The notes: a model not told the origin generated them from the sequence alone. A DNA stretch of 5,303 nt from Nitrospirota bacterium (GCA_020348185.1 CP070743.1:394348-399650), one strand, 5' to 3'. Shown: positions 1-5,303, numbered from the stretch's first letter. Program-made: numbers and translations.

Positions 1-29
1 AAGAAAAGAGCCATTAAAGCTCAGCATAA

Positions 30-47
30 ATGAGACATTTGTCTCAT
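30..47. promoter_or_regulatory. Palindromic candidate enhancer (activator-binding) site upstream of lpxC
   Basis: The sequence is ATGAGACA-TT-TGTCTCAT: two perfectly complementary 8-nt arms around a 2-nt centre. Its centre lies about 115 nt upstream of the start point predicted from the sigma-54 promoter at 127-143. That is within the usual range for enhancer sites bound by dimeric NtrC-family activators. It does not match the NtrC (TGCAC-type) or NifA (TGT-N10-ACA) consensus, so the activator cannot be named. The DNA between it and the promoter is strongly A+T-rich (about 65-120), which could help looping, although I see no good IHF match. The inverted repeat is directly seen; its role is inferred from position. 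Confidence 0.6.
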
Positions 48-126
48 TGACGCAACAATTGGCCAGTTTAAAAAAACTAACAAATTAAAATTCTATTATA
101 TTTCAGCAACTTAGATCATTTATCTC

Positions 127-143
127 TTGGCACGACAATTGCT
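127..143 (+). promoter_or_regulatory. Sigma-54 (RpoN) -24/-12 promoter of lpxC
   Basis: The bases TTGGCACGACAATTGCT match the sigma-54 consensus YTGGCACGRNNNTTGCW at every specified position. The invariant GG (129-130) and GC (141-142) are separated by exactly 10 nt. Counting the C at 142 as -12 places transcription start near position 154, giving an untranslated leader of about 33 nt that contains the AGGAGG at 177-182. Sigma-54 promoters need an ATP-dependent activator, and the palindrome at 30-47 is a fitting site for one. This start point also argues against an ATG at 160, which would leave a leader of only 6 nt. Confidence 0.88.
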
Positions 144-176
144 ATCTATATAAGGATTTATGTTTTATCAGACTAC

Positions 177-182
177 AGGAGG
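177..182 (+). promoter_or_regulatory. Strong ribosome binding site that sets the lpxC start
   Basis: A full AGGAGG lies 4 nt upstream of the ATG at 187. It favours this start over the in-frame ATG at 160, which has only a weak AAGGA (152-156) that would sit at the very 5' end of the predicted transcript. Alignment with known LpxC N-termini (short Met-x-x-Gln-Lys/Arg-Thr-Leu, then the GIGLHSG motif) agrees with 187. Confidence 0.8.
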
Positions 183-186
183 ACGG

Positions 187-1128
187 ATGCGAAACCAAAA
201 AACTCTTGCTCATCCCACGTCTCTTTCGGGTATAGGCCTTCATTCCGGACAGGCAGCTACCATAACCATTCATCCCGCTCCCGCAGATACGGGAGTCGTA
301 TTTTACCAAAAAACTACAAATACGGTTCACTCCTGTCCTGCCTTCATAAAACATTTACGACCAATGGACCTCTGCACCACCATTGGCCTTAATGGTTTTC
401 AAATTCAGACCGTTGAGCATGTTCTTTCAGCCTTAGCCGGCCTCGAAATAGATAACGCCTACTTGGAACTTGATGGCAACGAAGTACCGGCCGTTGATGG
501 AAGCGCGGCCCCTTTTGTCAATCTCATTCAGACTGTTGGAGCGGTTGAGCAAGATCAACCTCGGACATATTTAAAGATCGTTCAGCCTCTGTCGGTGGGA
601 AATGATTCTCGTTCTCTGGCGGTCTATCCTTCAGCTCTTCCAAAAATCTCTTATTCGATCGATTATCCTCATCCCCTCATCCAGAATCAAACCTATATTC
701 ATGATTGCTCAATTAAAGAATTTGAACAAAACATTGCTGGAGCCAGAACATTTGCGTTTAGGCACGAAGTTGAACTTCTTTGGTCCCGTGGCTTGGGCAT
801 GGGGGGCTCCTTGGAAAATACTCTCGTCCTTTCAGAGACAGGTCTTATGAATGAAAATGGTTTCCGATTCCATGACGAATGCGTCCGCCACAAGGTACTT
901 GATTTGATTGGAGACCTTTCTCTTCTCGGTATACCAGTCATTGGTCACTTTGTCGCACATCGAGCCGGACACAGTGTCCATGCCCAAATGGTAAAAGCCA
1001 TCCTCGAAAATCCTGAAGCCTGGATTCTTCTCAATTCCAGTGATGAGGACAGATCCATGATGGTCCATGCGGGCTCTCCGTTCCCAAAGCCCATGTCCGA
1101 AGTCCCTCAACCGGCCTACCTTTATTGA
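187..1128 (+). CDS. lpxC: UDP-3-O-acyl-N-acetylglucosamine deacetylase LpxC
   Basis: LpxC is the cytosolic zinc enzyme that removes the acetyl group from UDP-3-O-acyl-GlcNAc, the committed step of lipid A synthesis. The 313-residue product matches the family's usual length of about 300-310. It carries GIGLHSG near residue 15, LCTTIGLNG near 62, TVEH (Glu77, His78), GARTFAF near 185, HKVLDLIGD (His235, Asp239) and AGHSVH (His262). By comparison with E. coli LpxC, His78, His235 and Asp239 are the zinc ligands, Glu77 is the general base and His262 the second catalytic residue; all are present, so the enzyme should be active. The ATG at 187 is chosen from the AGGAGG, the predicted transcript start and family alignment; an ATG at 160 would add nine residues. 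It is not fused to FabZ and has no cell-division genes beside it in the window. Its sigma-54 promoter implies conditional expression, so it could be a second, regulated copy; the window cannot tell. Confidence 0.95.
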   Translation: MRNQKTLAHPTSLSGIGLHSGQAATITIHPAPADTGVVFYQKTTNTVHSCPAFIKHLRPMDLCTTIGLNGFQIQTVEHVLSALAGLEIDNAYLELDGNEVPAVDGSAAPFVNLIQTVGAVEQDQPRTYLKIVQPLSVGNDSRSLAVYPSALPKISYSIDYPHPLIQNQTYIHDCSIKEFEQNIAGARTFAFRHEVELLWSRGLGMGGSLENTLVLSETGLMNENGFRFHDECVRHKVLDLIGDLSLLGIPVIGHFVAHRAGHSVHAQMVKAILENPEAWILLNSSDEDRSMMVHAGSPFPKPMSEVPQPAYLY

Positions 1129-1153
1129 GCTCCAAAGATCACGTTCGCCTCTT

Positions 1154-1209
1154 CAGGTTCACATCGTAGGGCTTCAGTCAATTTCCGAGACCTGTGAGCC
1201 TTGAACCTG
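1154..1209. repeat. Inverted repeat with 8-nt arms
   Basis: CAGGTTCA at 1154-1161 is the exact reverse complement of TGAACCTG at 1202-1209, with a 40-nt loop between. The arms resemble the 'CAGGTTTCAAG' words of the larger hairpin at 1340-1411, so this may be a decayed relative. A chance match of 8 nt at this distance cannot be excluded. Confidence 0.35.
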
Positions 1210-1264
1210 TGCTCCGAATTCATTTGCAACCGTGTTCCCTTTCAGTTGCGTTAGGTTTATCTGC

Positions 1265-1300
1265 GTGGTAGGGTCCAATAATTCGCGAGACCCTCGCCAC
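1265..1300. repeat. Imperfect hairpin, possible transcript 3' end
   Basis: GTGG (1265-1268) pairs with CCAC (1297-1300) and AGGGTC (1270-1275) pairs with GACCCT (1289-1294). The two stem segments are separated by a small internal loop and capped by a 13-nt loop. A competing small hairpin, GCGAG-ACC-CTCGC, lies at 1285-1297. The position, about 140 nt after lpxC, could mark an RNA 3' end or processing site. There is no T-tract after it, so a classical intrinsic terminator is not supported. Confidence 0.35.
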
Positions 1301-1339
1301 AGAGCATTGGAATAGGCCGTGCTTGCATAGTTTCAAGTT

Positions 1340-1411
1340 CCAGGTTTCAAGTTTCACGAAGGGCAGCTTCTAGCCTGCTTTTCTCCTTGAAACGTGAAAC
1401 CGGAAACCTGG
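1340..1411. repeat. REP-like or MITE-like 72-nt inverted repeat
   Basis: The left arm CCAGGTTTCAAGTTTCACG (1340-1358) and right arm CGTGAAACCGGAAACCTGG (1393-1411) are complementary except at two adjacent central positions. They enclose a 34-nt interior with further short pairing (AAGG 1359-1362 with CCTT 1385-1388; GCAG 1363-1366 with CTGC 1375-1378). A partial direct copy of the arm word, TTTCAAGTTCCAGG, starts at 1331 just outside the left arm. Hairpins built from GTTTCAAG-like words are, to my knowledge, common dispersed elements in some environmental bacterial genomes. The element encodes nothing. It overlaps a possible GTG start at 1394 of the next reading frame, which argues against that start. 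Confidence 0.65.
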
Positions 1412-1465
1412 CCTTCCTCGGTGATCGGGGGAATGATAAATCGGATTTGGTCAAGCATCCCGCCA

Positions 1466-1999
1466 ATGAAGTTTCCATCGTCCTTGACGTATACCCTTTC
1501 AATCCTTTCAGTCATTTCCGTGTTCTTCTTGTTATTGCCAATATCCAGCCTTGCGCGAGAAATGGAAAAAGATCCGCTTGGCTTCTTCGGAATCCCATGG
1601 GGGCAGTCATTGGGAAATCGTGCTGAATTCATCCAAATCGAAACAGAGGAACATGTTGATACCTATGCCTTGAAAATTCCCAACCCTCAAATCGGAGGAA
1701 TTCAAGTAGAATCTATCAAATTTCTTACACACGACAATCGATTAGCCCAGGTGACGATTCACTATCGCGGCGAAACGACTCATCGTTCTCTTCTCAAATA
1801 TTTAGAATCTGAATATGGTGAAATTCATCTCAACCCCGGGTCGATGATGCGTGGGTTGAATCAACAATACACCTGGCGCGGCCCGGAAACGGAAATTACG
1901 GTGACATACCGAGGGTTTGTCGAACGGGGATTCATGGTAGCCGCAAGCCGGGTCCTGGCTCCAAGATTTTTGGATTCCGTTTCGGATCATTCTTTTTAA
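1466..1999 (+). CDS. Small exported protein of unknown function
   Basis: I do not recognise a named family. The 177-residue product opens with a good Sec signal peptide: a short polar start (MKFPSSLTYT), a hydrophobic core at about residues 11-26 (LSILSVISVFFLLLPI) and a likely cut after SSLA (residue 30), so the mature protein is probably periplasmic or secreted. The mature part begins with DPLGFFGIPWGQSLG, a 'GI-x-WG' opening seen in small exported proteins of environmental bacteria, followed by alternating strand-like segments (IGGIQVESIKFL, RLAQVTIHYRG, YTWRGPETEITVTYRG) that suggest a compact beta-rich fold. There are no cysteines, no lipobox and no visible catalytic motif. The start at 1466 is chosen because it gives the cleanest signal peptide; ATG 1433 or GTG 1394 would add a long N-region, and GTG 1394 lies inside the 1340-1411 hairpin. 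No good ribosome binding site precedes any of them. The gene is followed after 61 nt by the PEP-mutase fusion. Confidence 0.75.
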   Translation: MKFPSSLTYTLSILSVISVFFLLLPISSLAREMEKDPLGFFGIPWGQSLGNRAEFIQIETEEHVDTYALKIPNPQIGGIQVESIKFLTHDNRLAQVTIHYRGETTHRSLLKYLESEYGEIHLNPGSMMRGLNQQYTWRGPETEITVTYRGFVERGFMVAASRVLAPRFLDSVSDHSF

Positions 2000-2047
2000 A
2001 GGCTCGGCCGACACCATCAAAGTCACACGCTCATTTTATTCACCACC

Positions 2048-2052
2048 AGGGA
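2048..2052 (+). promoter_or_regulatory. Ribosome binding site of the PEP-mutase fusion gene
   Basis: AGGGA lies 8 nt upstream of the ATG at 2061. A second ATG at 2065 is out of frame. This is the only plausible Shine-Dalgarno in the 61-nt gap after the exported-protein gene, and it supports the 2061 start. Confidence 0.55.
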
Positions 2053-2060
2053 CACACACT

Positions 2061-3731
2061 ATGCATGCTGCCACTCACTTAAAAGCCTTACTCAAACAAC
2101 CCGGAATTATTCAAGTCGCTGGGGCCTATGATGCCCTGAGCGCCAAACTCGCCCAGGAAGCGGGATTTGACGGCGTGTGGGCGGGCGGATTTAGTATCTC
2201 CGCATCATTAAAATGTATTCCAGACGCCAGCTTCGTTACCTTGACCGAGCAAATTGCTGTCGAACGAAATATGGCGGAAGCCATCTCAATCCCCATCATT
2301 GCTGATTGCGATACCGGATATGGCAATGCCCTCAATGTCATGCGCACCGTGAACGATCACGAACGAGCCGGAATCGCCGCCATCTGTATTGAAGACAATG
2401 TTTTTCCCAAACGATGTAGTTTTTATGCCGGAGTTCGGCGTGAATTAGTCTCGATTGAAGAACATTGTGGAAAAATCCAAGCCGCAAAATCCGCCCAAAT
2501 GGTACCCGATTTCATGGTGATTGCCAGGACAGAAGCCTTAATTGCCGGGTGGGGAAAGGACGAGGCGCTCAGCCGGATTCAGGCGTATGCCGATGCAGGA
2601 GCCGATGCGATTCTAATTCATTCAAAGGAAAAGACATTTGATGAATTACGAGATGTCGCTCAAGCTTGTTCCAAAAAGATTCCCCTTGTCGCCGTGCCCA
2701 CCACCTATGCCAGTGTCAGTCTTGAAGAATTAGAGGCCGCTGGCTTTAAGATGGTGATCTATGCCAATCAGTCGATCCGGGCAGCGATTTGGGCGATGCG
2801 GGAGGCCCTAGAAAAACTGAAACAATATGGCAAAGCCGACACCGTGGATCAGCAGATCGTCCCACTTCAAGAAGTGTACGATCTTGTGGGGGTGACGAAA
2901 ATGAAAGAGGACGAGCAACGTTTTCTCCCTCCTGGAGGAGAACCCATCACCGCCATCATTGCCGCCGCTGGATTTGAAAAACATTTACTCCCCCTCACCC
3001 AGAAGCGTCCCAAATGCCTTTTGGACATTAAGGGGAAAACCATTCTGGAACGGCAAATCGCCGCCTTAAATGAATGCGGCATTAAGGACATCAGCCTCAT
3101 TCGAGGTTATCAAAAAACTGCGATTGATATGCCCCATATTCGTTTTTATGACAATGATCAATTTGAAAAAACGGGTGATTTATTTTCATTTTTCTGTGCA
3201 GAGCAAGAAATGAAGGGACGTTCCTTGTTTTTGTATGGGGACATTATCTTCGACACCACCGTTTTACAAAAATTATTGAAAAGCCCTGCTGATGTGGCCA
3301 TCATCGTCGACCTGGCTTGGTTGGATCGTCCGCTTGGGGAATTTCCAAACGCCAAGGTCAGATCAGATTTAGTGCTTTTGGAATCTCCCCCTGGGAAAAG
3401 CTATCGCTATGTGACGCCAGAAGAAGCAACCCGGGTCGTCAGAATCGGACGGGATCTTCCACATGATCAAGCCCACGGGGAATTTATTGGGTTAATGATG
3501 GCATCGTCCCAAGGAGTCAAAGCCCTCAAACACGTCTACCATGAGCTTCAGAAACGCGGGCCACACCAAGGGGTTCACGAATCGCCCAGCTTAGAGCAGG
3601 CCTCACTCACGGATATGCTTCAAGAGTTGATTGAAGCCGGGCAAGAGGTTCAGGCCATCTGTACCTACAAGGGCTGGATGGATGTCGATTCTTTTGAAGA
3701 CTATCAAAAGGCCTGGGCAGAAATCTCATAA
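2061..3731 (+). CDS. PEP-mutase-like / nucleotidyltransferase fusion protein
   Basis: The 556-residue soluble protein has two domains. Residues 1 to about 290 are a phosphoenolpyruvate mutase/isocitrate-lyase superfamily barrel (genes of this kind are often called pepM or aepX). It has WAGGFSISAS (40-49), the metal-binding D-x-D pair Asp82/Asp84 in DCDTGYGN, Glu111, Arg156 in ARTEALIAGWG and His187 in ILIHSKEK. True PEP mutases carry EDK-x5-NS; here the segment is EDNVFPKRCS (111-120), so mussel-enzyme Lys116 becomes Asn113 and the gating-loop Asn122 becomes Cys119, while Lys120 is kept (Lys117). Residues about 295-556 are an NTP-transferase domain with PLTQKRPKCLLDIKGKTILE (311-330), LYGDIIFD (Asp394) and GWMDVDSFEDY (538-548, Asp541/Asp543 as likely second metal ligands). 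Its loop reads AAAGFEKH rather than AAG-x-G-x-R. Known PEP-mutase/nucleotidyltransferase fusions are linked to phosphonate synthesis followed by CMP activation. That role fits the architecture, but the changed motifs leave the chemistry open. Confidence 0.85.
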   Translation: MHAATHLKALLKQPGIIQVAGAYDALSAKLAQEAGFDGVWAGGFSISASLKCIPDASFVTLTEQIAVERNMAEAISIPIIADCDTGYGNALNVMRTVNDHERAGIAAICIEDNVFPKRCSFYAGVRRELVSIEEHCGKIQAAKSAQMVPDFMVIARTEALIAGWGKDEALSRIQAYADAGADAILIHSKEKTFDELRDVAQACSKKIPLVAVPTTYASVSLEELEAAGFKMVIYANQSIRAAIWAMREALEKLKQYGKADTVDQQIVPLQEVYDLVGVTKMKEDEQRFLPPGGEPITAIIAAAGFEKHLLPLTQKRPKCLLDIKGKTILERQIAALNECGIKDISLIRGYQKTAIDMPHIRFYDNDQFEKTGDLFSFFCAEQEMKGRSLFLYGDIIFDTTVLQKLLKSPADVAIIVDLAWLDRPLGEFPNAKVRSDLVLLESPPGKSYRYVTPEEATRVVRIGRDLPHDQAHGEFIGLMMASSQGVKALKHVYHELQKRGPHQGVHESPSLEQASLTDMLQELIEAGQEVQAICTYKGWMDVDSFEDYQKAWAEIS

Positions 3732-3809
3732 GCAATCCCTTCCCTCCTCTCATCATGCTTTTCAACGGGCTGCTTCCCTTCGCCTCTCTTCTCTTTCAAC
3801 CTCAAGATC

Positions 3810-5303
3810 ATGAATAGAAATCGAAAATCCCAACAGACGCCCATTGATGGGGAAGGGGGACTTCCGTCGCCTCACGTGTTCAACTTTCAGCTTCCCTTTG
3901 ACATCACACCTTGGTATCCCCTCTTGTTAATTGTGATAACCTTGGGGGTCTTTTCACAAAATCTATTCCACGAATTCACGTACGACGACCAAAAAGCCGT
4001 ATTAGACGATCCCAGGATTTGGCAATGGAACATTGAAGCGTTTGTGTTTCCATATGGGCAAATCTACTGGGGCTTGGTGGTCCGTCCCCTGACCTATATG
4101 GTCGACTATTCGTTATTTGGATTGTCCCCGGGAGGTTATCATCTTCACAATCTTTTTTGGCATTCGTTGTGTGTGGTGTGTGTGTTTTTTTTGCTAAAAA
4201 AATTGACTCAAGAGGCCCCGGGTTCTTTCTTTGGTGCCCTTATTTTTGCGATCCATCCGATACATGTCGAAGCGGTATCAAATATCACTAATCGAAAAGA
4301 GCTGCTCGCGCTCGCTTTCTTACTCATAGCGTTTTTATGTTATATCCGATTTCTGGAAGGAAACACCTCAGGGAAATGGGGATGGTTTTTTGTCGGGGTG
4401 TTATGCTGGGGAATAGGATTACTTTCTAAGCAGATCGCGATCGTCCTCCCCCCTCTCCTTGTCGTGTATGAGTTTCTCTTGGTTCCCAAAGATCAACGGT
4501 TTCTAACAAAAAATATTCCCCTCTTGTTGGTCATCCTCGGAGTCGGTAGTCTGCCACTGCTCTTGTATGCCCATTATGTTTTGGATATTACAGACTTCCA
4601 GACAAGCACCTCTCTTTCCTACACCCTAAAGGGCTATCTTGGGGAATTAACGTATCTCGCGTTGGTGGCCACATCGGCTCGTGCCTTCTGGACTTACCTT
4701 CAGTTACTGGTATGGCCGTCCGGATTATGCCCCAATCATCTGGTCGAGTTGTCCCCATCGTTTCTTGACTTTAGAGCCTTACTCGCATGGTCGGGCCTGA
4801 TCGCATTCATTATTATCATGCTTCGTCTATCCACCAGATGGCCCGTACTCGCCTTTGGCATGTTTTGGTTTTTTATCAGTTATATTCCAATTTCGAACTG
4901 GGTTCCGAGCTCGTACATCCTTGCGGATCGGTATATGTATATGCCGTCGGTGGCCTATTGCATCATACTCGTGACCCTCGGTCAGGCGTTTTACAGATGG
5001 TTATCTACCACACGCCCCCGGAAAGCCGCTGGCATAGCCAGCCTTCTCGCGATCGCGCTGACAGTCGGCTATGCCAGCACCACGCTCGCCTACAATCAAA
5101 ACTGGCGTAATCAAAAGACTATCATGGATTATATGCTGCAATGTAATCCTCTGTCCCCGCAGGCCTACAATGGACTCGGGGTCTATTACCTTAAACAGCG
5201 GGAGTATGCTAAAGCGGCGGAACACTTTTCCCGATCCATCCAGCTCGGTCATTATACTGCCTATAGTAATCGCGGCAATGCGTACTATCAATTGGGGCAG
5301 TAC
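3810..5303 (+). CDS. GT-C/TMTC-like membrane glycosyltransferase with TPR repeats (3' end outside window)
   Basis: The frame is open from the ATG at 3810 to the window edge (498 codons, no stop seen), so the C-terminus is missing. After a hydrophilic start of about 34 residues there are roughly 11-12 membrane segments, the first at about 36-50 and the last at about 405-425. The first external loop has YDDQKAVLDDP (58-68), the acidic pair typical of GT-C transferases that use lipid-linked sugars. Further family-like blocks are RPLTYMVDYSLFGLSPGGYHLHN (92-114, a segment with the pattern RPL...GYHLHN), FAIHPIHVEAV with the following NRKELLALAF (146-170), and WFFISYIPISN then LADRYMYMPS (353-380). 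The TPR region begins near residue 449 (SPQAYNGLGVYYLKQREYAK) with a second repeat at 481, cut by the edge. The layout resembles TMTC-type protein O-mannosyltransferases and bacterial relatives, so a protein or surface-glycan glycosyltransferase is likely; donor and acceptor are unknown. No Shine-Dalgarno is visible before 3810, and the 78-nt gap after the fusion gene is pyrimidine-rich with no terminator. Confidence 0.85.
   Translation, partial: MNRNRKSQQTPIDGEGGLPSPHVFNFQLPFDITPWYPLLLIVITLGVFSQNLFHEFTYDDQKAVLDDPRIWQWNIEAFVFPYGQIYWGLVVRPLTYMVDYSLFGLSPGGYHLHNLFWHSLCVVCVFFLLKKLTQEAPGSFFGALIFAIHPIHVEAVSNITNRKELLALAFLLIAFLCYIRFLEGNTSGKWGWFFVGVLCWGIGLLSKQIAIVLPPLLVVYEFLLVPKDQRFLTKNIPLLLVILGVGSLPLLLYAHYVLDITDFQTSTSLSYTLKGYLGELTYLALVATSARAFWTYLQLLVWPSGLCPNHLVELSPSFLDFRALLAWSGLIAFIIIMLRLSTRWPVLAFGMFWFFISYIPISNWVPSSYILADRYMYMPSVAYCIILVTLGQAFYRWLSTTRPRKAAGIASLLAIALTVGYASTTLAYNQNWRNQKTIMDYMLQCNPLSPQAYNGLGVYYLKQREYAKAAEHFSRSIQLGHYTAYSNRGNAYYQLGQY

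Larger units (their letters stand above)
1129..1465. other. Gene-free, hairpin-rich intergenic region
   Basis: This stretch of 337 nt separates lpxC from the next gene. I see no convincing coding sequence on either strand. It holds three inverted repeats (1154-1209, 1265-1300 and 1340-1411), described separately. None is followed by a run of T residues, so there is no textbook intrinsic terminator for lpxC. A promoter for the downstream genes probably lies here, but I cannot point to a convincing -35/-10 or -24/-12 pair. Confidence 0.6.

Noticed and set aside
47..102. Sigma-70-type promoter for lpxC (TTGACG at 47-52, TATTAT/TATATT at 94-102)
   Set aside because: The elements are about 41 nt apart, far from the 17-nt optimum, and no better-spaced pair was found. 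The A+T-rich DNA makes -10-like words by chance.
160..186. In-frame upstream ATG start at 160 for lpxC
   Set aside because: It would lie only 6 nt from the predicted transcript start, has a weaker ribosome site, and adds nine residues not expected in LpxC. The AGGAGG at 177-182 points to 187.
699..1110. Minus-strand reading frames within lpxC
   Set aside because: They are antisense shadows of a well-recognised gene, with no family-like motifs and no ribosome sites.
1394..1465. GTG at 1394 or ATG at 1433 as start of the exported protein
   Set aside because: The GTG lies inside the right arm of the 1340-1411 hairpin. The ATG at 1433 has a G-run directly against it. Both put a long stretch before an otherwise clean signal peptide starting at 1466.
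3732..3809. Terminator between the fusion gene and the membrane transferase gene
   Set aside because: The gap is pyrimidine-rich but has no inverted repeat followed by a T-run.
3755..3817. 20-codon reading frame (MLFNGLLPFASLLFQPQDHE) overlapping the start of the membrane transferase gene
   Set aside because: It could in principle be a coupled leader peptide, but it has no ribosome site and a low-complexity pyrimidine-rich sequence, so it is not supported as a gene.
4787..5291. Short reading frames on both strands overlapping the membrane transferase gene
   Set aside because: The continuous + strand frame from 3810 has clear transferase and TPR motifs throughout this stretch, so these are shadows.

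Overview
The window reads as a stretch of chromosome from a Gram-negative bacterium of moderate G+C content (my estimate is just under 50 percent, not computed). An LpxC gene shows that the host makes lipid A. A Nitrospira-type or related environmental lineage is a plausible guess, based on the mix of a sigma-54 promoter, 'GTTTCAAG'-type intergenic hairpins, a small 'FGIPWG' exported protein and a membrane-TPR glycosyltransferase. This placement is inference only. All four protein-coding genes lie on the + strand, and I see no rRNA, tRNA, CRISPR array, transposase or attachment site.

Region 1-186 is an A+T-rich control region. It holds a near-perfect palindrome (30-47), then a full-consensus sigma-54 (-24/-12) promoter (127-143), then a strong Shine-Dalgarno (177-182). 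Together these look like a complete enhancer-dependent promoter for the lpxC gene at 187-1128, which encodes an apparently intact UDP-3-O-acyl-GlcNAc deacetylase, the committed step of lipid A synthesis. Sigma-54 control of an lpxC gene is unusual.

Region 1129-1465 has no convincing gene. It contains three inverted-repeat structures, the largest (1340-1411) being a REP-like or MITE-like hairpin with 19-nt arms. Next comes a small secreted protein of unknown function (1466-1999). After 61 nt there is a two-domain fusion (2061-3731): an N-terminal phosphoenolpyruvate-mutase/isocitrate-lyase superfamily domain and a C-terminal nucleotidyltransferase domain. Both halves depart from their textbook motifs: EDK-x5-NS has become EDN-x5-CS, and the G-x-G-x-R nucleotide loop has become G-F-E-K-H. 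The reaction of this enzyme should therefore not be assumed.

From 3810 to the window edge runs an incomplete polytopic membrane protein of the GT-C/TMTC type, with a DD motif in the first external loop and TPR repeats beginning near the edge. The last three genes share a strand and have gaps of only 61 and 78 nt with no obvious terminator, so they may be co-transcribed. A shared role in building or decorating envelope glycans or lipids, possibly with a phosphonate-type or other CMP-activated group, is a reasonable but unproven reading. The missing phosphonopyruvate decarboxylase and aminotransferase genes, if any, lie outside the window.
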